64,000 nt of DNA, from contig JANUWI010000010.1 of NCBI GenBank assembly GCA_025504975.1, positions 1,302,001 through 1,366,000 on the forward strand. Direction: 5' to 3'. This DNA is from Plenodomus lindquistii (taxonomy: Eukaryota; Ascomycota; Dothideomycetes; Pleosporales; Leptosphaeriaceae). The translations under genes were made by a program, and so were the position numbers. This document shows positions 43,669-55,657 of the stretch, in pieces (within the stretch, counting starts at the first letter, position 1; the number at the start of each line of letters is the position of its first letter). The notes beneath the pieces were generated by a model that did no database searches, had not been told where the DNA came from, and saw only the letters and a list, made by a program, of their open reading frames with translations.

Positions 43669-44922
43669 ATGTCCTCCAAGTTTACGTGTCTACGCGCGGC
43701 GCGTCTTGCTGCTCGCCATCCGTGCCGGCCCAGGACGTTTGCTACAGCCGCGAGTAGCCGTGCAGACGACGTTCGCATTGTAGAAGTTGGGCCACGAGAC
43801 GGACTGCAGAATGAGAAGAAGACCATCCCCTTGGCGACTAAAATTAAGCTTGTAGAGAGGCTGGCGCAAACTGGCTTGACAACTATTGAAGCAGGCTCAT
43901 TTGTGTCGCCAAAATGGACACCACAGGTGAGACCGTGAAGCTTGCCAAAGTAGTCGGTATGGCACACTGATACTGTAATGTAGATGGCCAATTCCGCAGA
44001 GATCCTTGAACACATTCTCAATCGCGCACCGCAATCCACACATCCCATCACGTACCAATGGCTCTTGCCAAATGTCAGAGGTCTCGACAACTTCCTCACA
44101 ACGTGGCAGGCCAAGTCTACCTCAGGCCAGGATGCGTATCCCACACCTCCCCCCTCACCAGGGATCGACAATGGCTCAGCCCTCAACACCTCCTCCCAAG
44201 ACCCAAACGCCATGCCATCAGCCTCCTCCGGCGCCGAAGCCATGTCCAAAGAGCGCAGCCCCCCAACCTCGACCCCACCCCCCACCCATGAACTCTCCAT
44301 TTTCACCGCAGCCACCGAATCCTTCACCCAAAAAAACACAAACTGCACCATCGCCGAATCCCTCACACGCTTCGAACCCATCCTCTCGCGCGCAAAAGAC
44401 GCCAACCTCAAAGTCCGCGCCTACATCTCCGTAGCCCTCGGCTGCCCCTACGAAGGCCCCAACGTAGACCCCCACAAAGTCGCCTCCCTCGCAATCAGCC
44501 TCCTCGAAATGGGCGCAGACGAAATCTCAATCGCTGACACAACCGGCATGGGCACCGCCCCGAAAACCACCAAACTCCTCAAAACACTGAATGCAGCAGG
44601 TATCGATAAGAGTGATATCGCGCTGCACTTTCACGATACATATGGGCAGGCGCTTGTTAATGCTGTTGTTGCGCTGGAACATGGCATCCGCACGTTTGAT
44701 GCGGCAGTGGGCGGGCTGGGTGGTTGTCCATATAGTCCTGGGGCGACGGGGAATGTAGCGACGGAGGATCTTGTGCATTGTTTTCATAGTTTGGGGGCGA
44801 GGACGGGTGTGGATTTGGAGAGGCTGGCTGGGGTTGGGGAGTGGATTTCCGAAGAGTTGGGGAGGCCGAATGAGAGTCGCGCTGGGAAGGCAGTGCTTGC
44901 GCAGATGAGGGGGCGTGAGTGA
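43669..44922 (+). CDS. Hydroxymethylglutaryl-CoA lyase, mitochondrial
   Basis: The enzyme splits HMG-CoA into acetyl-CoA and acetoacetate, the last step of leucine breakdown. Exons 43669-43926 and 43984-44922 (57-nt intron) give 398 residues. The N-terminus is a mitochondrial presequence ([20 protein letters not shown]). Catalytic motifs: [12 protein letters not shown] (Arg, Asp), [33 protein letters not shown] with the two metal-binding His, and the signature loop [15 protein letters not shown] with the active-site Cys. Between [15 protein letters not shown] and [15 protein letters not shown] there is an extra segment of about 55 residues rich in Pro, Ser and Thr, where most lyases have only a short turn. 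It is in frame, without splice sites flanking it, so it looks like a genuine insertion. Confidence 0.95.
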
Positions 44923-45438
44923 GTGAATGGAATGGATTTATCTTTATAAATTCACTTTACTTGATTCGTTGCTTCTATGATTCTCGTGATGCTCTGTTTT
45001 ATATGGTGTTAGTGAGAATGGTGTGGGTGGGTGCATATGCTGGCCGCTCCTTCCCTTCCTTCCCTTCCTTCCTTCTCTCACCGCGTGTTGTACCTACTAG
45101 CGTGCCTTCCTCACATGCATCCACACGTCACAATCTTTCCCAGTATGAGACATCTCCTCACCTCCACTCTCAACACCTCACCGAGGTTTCGACACCAACG
45201 CTGATATATCAGCGCCGCGGTGACGCACGACTCACATCTCTCGGCTGTCTTCCTATAAGTTGTCTCCATAGTAGCCACCGTTACGCCAACAACTCGACAT
45301 CAAGCGTTGGTGTGTCAGCGTCGCCGTGGCGCACGACTCATACTTCTCAACCGTGTCTGCCTGTGAGTTGTATCAAATGTAGATGTGGCACTACTGACTG
45401 GTTCTTGCAGGGTCGCGGTAACTTCGTATCAGAAGACT
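44923..45438. other. Intergenic with CCTTC microsatellite
   Basis: 516 bp. It contains a CCTTC/CTTCC pyrimidine repeat at 45050-45075 and a short near-duplicated segment: the phrase around 45188-45233 (GACACCAACGCTGATATATC, then GCGGTGACGCACGACTCA) recurs around 45296-45341 with a few differences. No gene is seen. Confidence 0.5.
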
Positions 45439-46798
45439 ATGGCGGCTTCGTTGCCTGGATTGCCGGCGGAGTTGCTGCTCAACATCGTCGAGACTGAACG
45501 CTACTTCTGGAAGCAAAGGCCGATCCTGGCGACGCTACGCGCTCTGAACCACGAAACGAACAACAAGCTGGTGGACTTCTATGGGGACAGGCACTGTAGT
45601 CACATAGAAGTTGAACTAAACAGGAAGGGAATTCTACAGATTCAAGCCATCGCCAGAAGCAGACTTCGTTTCCACGTGGAGTCGATCGTAGTAGAATGCG
45701 ATACTATACTGGATGAGCGCAGTTGCAATCCAGATTCCGAGTCCTCCGATGCCGAAGACTGTTCCTTCTATCCTGGAAGAGAGAGATACACCAAGATTAA
45801 GTTCGATGAGGATGTTGCCGAAATTGTTGGGAGCGGTCTAGTGATCAGTGCTCTTCGACAAGCGCTGCCAAATCTTCCAGAATTGGAGGCCTTCAGCGTT
45901 CGAGGACCTACAATTATGGGATCTATGGAAAAAGAAAAGACAACGGATGTCAAAGGCCGGTGGCTCATTGCAGCTAAGAGTCTACTGGGTGCTGTTTGTG
46001 CTGAGGGTACTACAGTACGGGAGTTGTCAATCCATGGAGGTCGTTGCTATCATCTGCCTGTTCCTATCTCCGCGCTGGATGTGGTCCCGCTACACTGGGC
46101 CCAATCAACGGCCCTGGCGAAGCTATGTTTGAATGTCGTTGTAGACGTCCCCGAAGGTACTTGCTCTCAAGGCATATACGCGATGACGCCTAACCGCGAG
46201 GACAGCAACGGTCAACATGTACATTCGTTGTCTCGTCCAGATCTTCACACGATCACCTGCCCTGGCTGAATTGGAGGTCTCGTTTCTCAAATCTTCCGCT
46301 CCATTCTTCAAGCAGTTTGCCAATGCTCTACCCAGCGGATGTCTCCGACGTCTGGTGCTGTGTCACGTCGTAACGCGCTACAAGTATCTCGCAAAAGCTC
46401 TCCGGTGCCACAAAAAAACCTTGCGTTCCCTCACTCTGGATCGTATCAGTCTCAGCAAGTCAGGCGAACAACGGTCGCTGTTATTATTCTTAGCGGGTCA
46501 ACTGAAGCTCACGAGATGCATCATGGACAAGATCATTGTGGCAGAACACAGCCTGAGTTTCGAGAGAATGAGGATTACACGTGTGCGTACAGACACAATC
46601 AAGTTCCAGGATGAAGAGTGGGTCCGCCTTGATCGTTTCGAAAAGCAGCCGCTGTCAAGGCTATCTCTCGATGTCGACAAGGGCGATGATGTACGCGATT
46701 ATTTGAAACAAGCTTCCTGGTCAAGCAGGACGCTGAAGGACAAGTATTCAGATGAAGAAGATGAATATGATAGCGGCAATTGCGGTTGCTCCTGCTAG
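45439..46798 (+). CDS. F-box-like leucine-rich protein
   Basis: Exons 45439-46156 and 46206-46798 give 436 residues; the 49-nt intron has a CCTAACC branch site and rejoins PE with ATVNMYIRCLVQIF. The N-terminus has an F-box-like start (LPGLPAELLLNIVETERYFW). Later segments show irregular leucine-rich repeats (LPNLPELEAFSVRG, TALAKLCLNVVVDV, SPALAELEVSFLKS, CLRRLVLCHVV, KKTLRSLTLDRISLSKS). The C-terminus is acidic and ends with a Cys-rich CGCSC. Such proteins usually recruit substrates to SCF ubiquitin ligases. It is not closely similar to the two F-box genes at 15.6-19.1 kb. The identity of the F-box is moderately certain; the substrate is unknown. Confidence 0.65.
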
Positions 46799-47126
46799 AG
46801 CCATCATATGACGCAGGCCGGAGCTGACGAAAGTCGATCCTTGCAGGTCCCCATCTGTTTTACTTGATCAGGAACAACAGGGCTAGGTGGTGGGCGGAAT
46901 TCTCCCACTTTAGACAAGCAATCCGGTTATTTGACGATGGTATCTTTGTACTCCTCAGCTATATAAGATATACCTTATTCGATAGGAAATTCCCAATGCG
47001 ATCTATCGCGGATCACCCACACTTTTCCATTTTGCCTCTCGTGAGATCTAGGAGTTACCTTGCTTTTGAAGACAAAAAAGAGGTAATTCAAGAATTGTTA
47101 TGATTGAGAACAGCGATGGTAAGCGC
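46799..47126. other. Convergent intergenic region
   Basis: 328 bp between the F-box-like gene and xanthine dehydrogenase, AT-rich, with no gene seen. Confidence 0.5.
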
Positions 47127-50100
47127 CTATATACTAATAAAGAAACTCTTCTCTCCCTCCTTTGGCTCCACCCACGCCCTCTTCAGAATCGGATCCGCAC
47201 AGGAGATTCTGATGCGTTCTGGTGTAGCAGGCGACTGCAAGTGCAGCACCGATGTCTCTCCAAACTCTGCTCTCGCCGCCTTGAGCGCATCGCGAATAGC
47301 AAAGAAGACGCAACTTCCCATGAACAAGGGCGGTTCACCTGCCATACCGTTAGCAACTGTACTCCACTCCAACTCAACCCAAAGCCATCGGACAAGGGGA
47401 AGAAAAAAAAAGAAAAAGAAAAGGAATAAAACTCACCAACACCCCTACTCCTCTGCACCGTCCTCAAATTCTCCCACTCCACCCCTTTCAACAAGCTCAC
47501 ATTAAACACCTGCGGAATATCCCTAAACCCAGGAATTTTATAATTCCCCGGTCCCCTCGTAGCAATCTGCCCATTACTCCTCATCCAAAGACTCTCTTCT
47601 GTTGTAAAAAGTCCTTGTCCTTGCACAAACGCCCCTTCAATCTGCCCATAATCAATACTCGGATTAATACTCCGTCCCACATCCATTTTCACATCTGCGC
47701 GGAGAACGGTGAAGCTACCCGTTAGCGTATCGACGAGGACTTCGGCGGCGGCGACGCCCTGCGTGAAGTAGAAGAACATGCGGCCCGTGTTGGGACCCCA
47801 TATGTAGCCGATATCGGGCGTTTTGTAGAATCCTTGGGCAGAAAGGTTGACGCGGGCGAAATAGGCGGCGTGAGCGAGATCTTTCATGGAAGCATCTTTG
47901 CCTAGTTGTTCGCGGAAGGGGGCGAGGCGCGCATTGAGTTGTTCGCAGGCGTTTTGGATTGCGTAACCGTTTAGATCGCTGGAGGCGGAGGCGGCGGTGG
48001 AAGATGTGTTTGCGACGGTGTTTGTGGCTGTTTCGCTGACGAAGACGTCGGATAGGGGCACACCGAGGGCTTGAGCGGCGATTTGCGTCATTTTTGTGTG
48101 CAGGCCTTGGCCCATTTCTGTGCCGCCGTGGGCGAGGAGGATGGATCCGTCGTGGTAGATGTGAACGAGGGCGCCGGCCTGGTTGAGGAAGAGGGCGGTA
48201 AAACTGATACCGAATTTCGTGGGCACGATGGCGAGGCCCTTTTTCTCCCATTTGTGCGTTTTATTGTGGTGGGTGATGGATTCGCGGCGGGCGGCATAGG
48301 AGGATTCTTCTTGGATTTGTTTGTACATGAGGGGGACGTACCAGTCTTGGAGCTCTTGGTTGAAGTGCGTCGTCATGCCGGTGTCAGGGCCGTACATGTT
48401 GATTTCTCGAAGTCTTTCCGCGGGAATGTTCAAGTGGTCTGCTATCTCTTCAATGAATGTCTCCGCAATGAACAAGCCCTGTGGTCCGCCGAAACCGCGG
48501 AAAGCAGTGTTGGACACGGTGTTTGTTTTTGCAACACGGCCACGGACGTGGACGTTCGGGATGCTGTAGACGCCGTCGATGTGGGAGAGGGAGCGCTCGA
48601 CAACTGCACCGCTGAGATCTTGACTCCATCCGCCGTTGCAAAAGACCTCTGCGTCGAGCGCTTGGATGCGACCGTCTTTGTTGACGCCAACTTTCCAGCG
48701 CGCGAGGAAGGGGTGTCGTTGCCCAGATGTCAGAATGTCTTCTTCACGGCTCAACATGCAGCGGACGGGGCGCCGGACTTTGTTGGCGGCACAGGCGACG
48801 ATACCAGCGAGTTGGATGGATCGCGTTTCTTTGCCGCCGAAACCACCGCCCATGCGTTTTACACGTGTGACGATCTTGTTGGCGGCTACGCCGACGACCT
48901 TGGAAACGTATGCTTGGGTTTCTGCGGGGTTTTGGGTGCTGCTGAATATTTCCATTTCGCCATCTTCGGGCTTGGGGACGGCGACACAGGCTTGCGTCTC
49001 GAGGTAGAAGTGTTCTTGCCCGCCCATACGCGCGATGCCCGTAAAGACGTGGTCGGACTCGGCAAAGGCCTTTTCAGGGTCGCCGTTCTTGATGTGTCGG
49101 AAGTGGTTGAAGTAGCTCTCCTTTTCGATGGCTTCTTCGATTGTGAAGATGGCGGGGAGTTCTTCGTACTCGATCTTCACGGCACGAGCAGCTTGTTCAG
49201 CATGCTTTGCCGTGTCAGCGAGGACCATACCGATGGGCTGGCCAGCTGTGAAGACCTCGTCGAGCGCGAAGAAGACCTCATCGCAAGATGGAGCACCCCA
49301 CCAGTTTGCTTCAGGGGATGCGAGATCGTTGTGGTCGACATATGTCACCACTCCCGGCAGATCGAGAGCTGGTGCTGCATCAACTTTCAGAAGTTTGGCG
49401 TGAGCTTTCGTCGAGAGCACGAGCGCGCCGTAGAGTTCATTCCGTTGAAGCGGGATATCATCCGTATACTGCGCTTCACCGGTACACTGCTTGAGCGCAG
49501 CGACATGGCTCTTCGACTGCCCGACCTCCCTCTGGATGTACGCCTCCGCAGCCTTATCATCCTTCTTCCCCGAGCTGATCTCGCGCTCAATCTCGCCAAT
49601 AGCTTGCGTATCAACTTCCACTTCCTCGGCATGAAGTTCCGCCAACACCTCATGGTAAAACTTGTAAAAGAAGCTCAACGCAAGACTCTTCCTATACGTC
49701 GCCATGCCACCCGGCACGCCGAACCGGAGATCAAAGTCTTCCTCGAGCTTATCCATGACACCCTCCAGCGTCGCGAGATCAGTGAACTTTTTGCCTTGCA
49801 GGAATTCTCCGGCTTTCTTGGCGTGGATGGTGGTAGGCGCCATACCACCGTACACTAGATCGACACTCTCAACCACGTCCCCGTCGCCGAGTGAGATACG
49901 AAGTGCGGCGTTGACAATAGCGATATCATCGTCTTTCCGCTTACTCTGCTTGTACGCGCGAATAAACTCGCCTTTCTCCTTCGCCACCGGGATTTTCAAA
50001 CCCGCGATGATAGCATCAGGTGGCAGCGCAGTCTGTCTGTACCCTTTAAAGAACGTCGCCATTGGTATCTCGGTCGTCTCTTTCAGACTCTTCGCGATAA

Positions 50101-51473
50101 GCGTAGCATTCGTCGCCACAAACACGGGATTCAAATCAGAAATCGGACTCGCCGTTGCCAGATTACCCGCCGGCGTACCGACATTTCTAATCTGGCGGCC
50201 GGCAAAGTATCGGATTTGCTTAAGAATCGTGGTAAAGGGTTGGCCGCGGACGGGACCGTAGTGCTCTACAGCTTTTGCACAGATTTCCTCGAGATCGGTG
50301 AGGATTACGTTTCCGCCGATCTCGAGGCAGGAGTCGTGGAAGGTGAATTGTCGCAGTTCGGGGATGTCGCCGACAAAGACGGAGGCGCTGTAGTTCATGC
50401 CTTTGAATTTGATCTCGATTTGCGTTTCTGTGGATCCGGCAATGAGTTTGGCAGACGGATAGGCGTCTTTGATCTCGAGTAGTTGCTGTAGGGTTGTAGG
50501 TCGGAACCACTTCTTCTTCTTGTTGCCGAAGGCGAGGGGCTTGAATTCGTGTTTGCGGAGTTGAGGAGGGAAGATGAGTTCGGTGTCGGGTTTGTACTCG
50601 ATGAAGCCAGGCGGTGTGAAGCGCTTGATGGGTTGATCATCGCCATCTGTACCGCTCTTACAGCATCCGCCTCCGCTCTTCCCGTTCTCATCTTTGTCCA
50701 TGCAGCATCCGCCGCCACCGTTGGCTTTTGCCTTTCCGCAGCCTGTCTTCACGCTGAAACTTTGTGCGGCGTCGAGGATGGGGCGGTACCCTGTGCATCG
50801 GCAGAGGTTGCCGTCGAATGCTTCTTCAACATCGTGTTCGGTGGGAGCATCGGTATTCCGCAGTAAAGCGTAGAGACTCATGACGATGCCTGGTGTGCAG
50901 AATCCGCATTGGCTACCATTGCCCTTTGCAATGCGCTCTTGTGCTGGATGTGGGCGCTTCACGTTGCCAATGCCTTCGACTGTGATTACATGTTTGCCAT
51001 CTACACTGACCAGCGGTGCGAGACATGCGTTTACGGAGGCGTGGTAGATTTTTTTGGTGGTGGGATTGTATTGTGAGACGACCTGGTTGTGCTGTTAGCT
51101 TTCATCGCATGTCTATCCGCCCTCTCTTTTCTCTCATTTCCCTACTGTCCCCTCCCTACTCTCCAGTCCACTTTCCAGCCCTCCTTTCTTCCTGGCCCTC
51201 TTACCCCCCTCAAACCAAGACAAAATACAGAATAGTACATACCACAGTACACGCCCCACACCCTCCCTCCGCACACCCCAACTTCGTCCCCGTCAACCCC
51301 ACCCCCCTCAGATACTCCAGCAGCGTAACCTCAGGATCCGCATCATCCAGCACAACCTTGGTCCCATTGAGATAGAACCGCAGCGTGTCGTCGTAATCTG
51401 CTGTGACGGATGTGAGAGAGCGCGTGGCGTCTGAAGAGACGGCAGGCGAGGGGACAATGAGGCCTGGTGCCAT
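47127..51473 (-). CDS. Xanthine dehydrogenase (purine hydroxylase I)
   Basis: The molybdoflavoprotein oxidises hypoxanthine to xanthine to urate in purine catabolism. Exons 51243-51473, 47437-51082 and 47127-47338 give 1362 residues, full length. The plant-type 2Fe-2S domain has [13 protein letters not shown]; the second 2Fe-2S domain has [16 protein letters not shown] and [15 protein letters not shown] Gly/Cys/Lys linker ([20 protein letters not shown]) precedes the FAD domain ([32 protein letters not shown]). The molybdopterin region has [36 protein letters not shown] and the catalytic-glutamate motif [10 protein letters not shown]. This last motif is split by the 98-nt final intron between GVG and EPP. 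The equivalent Aspergillus gene is hxA. Confidence 0.97.
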
Positions 51474-53000
51474 TGTGGCGATGTGGTGAGTTTAGTTTTA
51501 GGTAGGTCGGTGGGTGAGCGTTCGTGCGATGTTGATGGGAAGTATAGGAACAGTGTGTAATGTCGCAGCCCGTGTAGGAAGGAATAGTGGTAGTAACCCC
51601 GTCCTTCGCGGCACCCAAGTGTGCTCTTTGTACCGCAACACCAGTCAGTACCAACCTTCAAGCGTGGTGAGAAGAAATCAGCAAACGAGAAAAACCCAGC
51701 TCTCCAATCTGAATCTCCCACAGCAAGTGCATGCGTGTGTCGAACAAAAGTCGCAGTCGCAGGGTTCCATCTCGAGTGGGGAAATGCGCCGCCTAGATAT
51801 GGGTCAACCGCGGTCCCCTCAAGATCTACCATTTTAGCATTAGCACACCCAAAAAAGCACGCTCGAGCGAATCAGCGTCTTCGCATTAGCCCACCGCACC
51901 CGTCTTATCTCGCGCCGCGCGACAGATGCCCGCCTGGCTGCGCGCAGGAAGTCGGCGGTCGCCGCAAGTGCAGCTTTTTGCCCCTCCATTTTGCCCCACT
52001 TGTCTTGCCCGCGGGCTGGTCTGCTTCTGAGTGGCTGCACTGAGACCCTCTCAATGTCTGCGGCCTTGGCGGCAGTGGGTATGTGTGGCGAACTCCGATT
52101 GTTGTCGCTTCTGGGTATGTCAGAAGGGATCTGAGATGCCGTGCATGGGCGAGGAATGGACGGGGGAGGTTGGGTATGTTTGTTAGTGTGAAGAAAGGTC
52201 GGGTACGGTGGATTCATAGAGATTGATTGCTTGACGTATTAAGATGAAATTGTATTATTTTGGGGTTCCTGCTTGTGACTATGAAGACGAGGGATCTTGC
52301 GCGTCGTGTTGATACATTACAAGTGCAGCATCATGTCCTGGAGGACTGAGCAAGACATGCTCTCCGTCGGTGCGGTCTCTAGAGTCGTGCAGCGCTCTGA
52401 ACAACCGAAAGAGATTAGAGGAGCCGTGGGCCCTCTCTGCATTATTCCAGGCGCAAACGTATGAGCATGAACGCGCCAAAACTCCTCGAGCTTGTGGGAG
52501 CCGGGAAAAGAATAATTGAGAAACGTGCTCATCATGTGGTGTCCATGGATGTCATGAGCGTGCAAGCAGGCAATATGCAGACGGTATCCTTCGCAACCGT
52601 CCCTGAGAATGGAAGAGGTGATAGGCGTAAGCCGACTATATCGTCGTCCCAAACAACAATAAGACGAGTGTTTGTGGATGAGAGGTTTTTGCAGTTTCAG
52701 CAGTCACCCAGATGAGAGGCATGATACAGCGGATGAGCAGCTCACGCAAAGCAGACGGCGTCTAGACGGTCGAAGCAGAGTGTTCAGAGCCAAGCTATCG
52801 TGGGCGAAGTGCGAAGTGAGCCTGATGTCGTATGAAGAAAGCGCGCAGTCATCCACAAGTGCAGTGTCGGCGAATGTAGGAGAAATATATCGGAAAAGTA
52901 ATGGTCCATAGCAGAATCCAGGCATCGGGCGTGCAAAGCAAGCGGCACTCGTGGAGGTCTCAGCAACATGTGCATCAGTCATGGTGGAACGCATGCGAGT
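51474..53000. other. Intergenic, upstream of xanthine dehydrogenase
   Basis: 1.5 kb between the xanthine dehydrogenase start and the 3' end of the KH protein gene. No convincing gene. It should contain the dehydrogenase promoter. Confidence 0.45.
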
Positions 53001-54879
53001 CTATGCACCGGGTGGGCCTTGGCCCTGTTGCTGCTGAGCAATGGACGCATACCACATGGCCAGGTAGTTCTGGTAACCCCCATACACGGCATATGGGTCA
53101 GCAGCGCCTCCAGCAGGTGCGGCGGCGGCAGGAGGCTGTGCAGCTGGCGCGCTATTCGCGTAAGATGGCTGTTGATGTGAGTAGTTATTGTCCTGGTTCC
53201 CGTTGTCACGTCGTCGTGAGTTGTTCTTCTCCTTCTGCGCAATTGTTAGCTGTAGCAAGGACATGCAGAAATAGAACACGACTTACGACTTGGTCGACCT
53301 TCTCCCAAATGGCTCGTTTGGCATCTTCAATGGCTTGGCGCGTTCCGACAAGACCGATCTCACGTTCGATATCGGCGCCTGAAGCTTGCGAAACATTGAT
53401 CTTGCAGCCTGTGTCGGACTGCATGGACTTGATGGTCTCGCCGCCTGCATATTTGTTAGTGTTTGGTTCAAAGACGTGTAAATCAACAGACATGTCTTAC
53501 CTTTGCCGATGATCATGCCAACAGCGTCAGAAGGCACCATAATACTGTCATTGATCTTGCCCGCTCCAGCACCCGCACCAGCTCCGGCATACGGATCAAA
53601 GTTGTCACGTTGAGCGTTCCGTTGCGGCGCCTGCTGCTGTGGCTGCTGGTTGTTTGCATCCATTTGCTTTGTGTCACTGTCCACAATCTCCATGATCAGT
53701 TCCTTGGCATGGGCGGCAGCAGCAGGACTTCCAATGAGGTTCACAGGGCGAAGACCGTTCACGCTCTTGTTTTCACCGACAATGTTGACATGGCAGCCAC
53801 TTCGTTCTTGCAGATCACGAATAGTCTCGCCACCACGACCAATAATTAGGCCAACAGTACGATCAGGCACCATGATTTGGGACGACTGTTCACCTTCGCG
53901 GAGAGCGGGCTGCTGCTGGCCGGCAGTGGGCTTTGCAGGTGCGCGTGCATTGCGACCAGTCTCACGAGCAGGATTGCCACCGTTTTCTTCAATGATACGG
54001 TTGATCTCGCGCTTAGCACTGATTCGAGCACTGGGACTACCGGTGATACGACATTGGCGTTGAGGGCCAGACTCGGGCCCGTTGATGAACTGGATCCTAG
54101 TCTGTGATTCTTGTTCAATGCGACGGAGACTCTCACCTTGACGTCCAATCACGAGACCAACAAGCGACGAATCGATGAGAATCACCTCAGAGTTATCATT
54201 GGGAGGGGGAGAGCGCGATTGACCGCCGTACTGGGCGTGCGGGGGAGAGAAGGTCTCACGTCTAGGAGGGGAGCGCGAACGTTCACGGCCATAGCCACCG
54301 CCACGGCGCTCATCACGGCGCTCGTCGCGGTATGGATTGTAGCTCTCACGCGCAGGCTCACGACGCTGCGGAGAGCGCGAACGCGAGCGCGATCGACGGT
54401 AAGGGCGCCCACTGAGGCGGGGATCTTCTTGATGAGCTGGCACAGTGTAAGTTTGCGCGGGGGCGCCATAACCAGACCATGGCTCGGGAATACCTGGGCG
54501 CGCCTCGTAGGCAAGACCCTTCTGGGCCGCAAAGCCACGCGCCTTGGCCAGCGCGTCCTGTATGCTGACAGAACCAGAGCTCACGGGCTTGATGGCGCTG
54601 AGATCGAGGCTGCCAGAGTGCGTGGGCTGGGGAAAGCTGTAGCCTGGCACCCCCGGAGGAGTGGCGGCGGGCATGGCGCCTGGGTAGCCTGGAGGCATGC
54701 CTGGCGGGGGCGCATGTTGCGCGGGCGGTGCCTGTTGCGGCGTCTGCGAGGGCGTGGTAGAGGGCCCACGGCCGCCGGCAGCAGCTGGCGGGGTTAGCAA
54801 TGGCGCAAGACGACGGAGAGGCGGATTTGCGCATACCGAGAGCCGCGAGGATGGCGTTGAGGTCGGGGGGCGCAGCCAT
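53001..54879 (-). CDS. RNA-binding protein with three KH domains (FUBP/KSRP-like)
   Basis: Exons 54838-54879, 53501-54785, 53287-53444 and 53001-53234 give 572 residues. A Pro/Gln/Gly-rich N-terminus leads into an Arg/Ser region (RRSRSRSRSPQRRE, RERSRSPPRRE) typical of splicing-associated factors. Three KH domains follow with intact GxxG loops: LVGLVIGRQGESLRRIEQES, TVGLIIGRGGETIRDLQERS and AVGMIIGKGGETIKSMQSDT. The third is split by an intron exactly inside its GxxG. The tail has Gln/Ala/Pro-rich sequence and YQNYLAMWYASIAQQQQ, which resembles the Tyr-rich repeat at the C-terminus of animal FUBP proteins. It likely binds pre-mRNA or single-stranded nucleic acid in the nucleus. Confidence 0.9.
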
Positions 54880-55657
54880 GGCGATTGCGCGACGTAGCAG
54901 GGGCAGTGGTCAGGCAACGACAACAACTAATCGCACGACGATGGCGGAGATGTTGGTGGAGGGTGAGGCGATGCGCAGTGGTGAGGGCGCGCGTCTTCAC
55001 GGCAGGGGTGAGTTGGGTTGGCGTCGTGTTTGTCGAGCGGAGATCTTTGTACATGAAAGAAAGAGGAGTCGAGAAGCTTTGTCGGCTAGCGTCTTTTAGC
55101 CGAGCCCTAGCCTGTGCCTTCCCTGCGCCCCGACGAGTTTTCTTGAACGCTTGCAGGTAAAGTAAAGGCCGTGTCGTCTCTGTAGACTAGTAATACCATC
55201 GTGCAACACGTGGACAATCAAAAGCGAACGTGCAAATGGAATACAGTTAATCGAATTAACTCTACGTTTGAGTGATGATATGATATCACCCTCCATTCAT
55301 TCACACGCACACAAACAAAGCCTCAAACGCCCCATCACAGCCCCCTATCCAGATCTGCAAACACGCTGTATACAACAACTAGTCTCTTCGTGTCGTGCAT
55401 GTCTGCTGATGCGATTCGTGTCGTAATGCGGAACTAGTGTGACCGCCAAAGCAGCTCCATCGGCAAGGACGCTGGCGTCCGAGATACATAATGAACGTCG
55501 CCATTACGAATATAGACATTGGAACTGAACTAAGCCCTTCAGTGCTGATGATGAATACCAGATCCCCCCGCACTTATGACGCCGGTTTACTATATGCAAG
55601 TCAACCCCAAACGCCCGCTGATGATGACCATGATGCTGTCAGAGCAAGCAGTAAGGC
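54880..55657. other. Intergenic, upstream of the KH protein gene
   Basis: 778 bp without a supportable gene; it contains the KH gene promoter and the 3' flank of the Rab-GAP gene. Confidence 0.45.

Noticed and set aside
48071..49858. A 595-codon open frame on the plus strand
   Set aside because: It lies antisense to the xanthine dehydrogenase exon and mirrors its codon bias; the minus-strand protein has every catalytic motif.
54111..54797. A 228-codon plus-strand frame
   Set aside because: It is antisense to the Arg/Ser-rich part of the KH protein; its Arg/Thr/Ala composition is a reflection of that strand.
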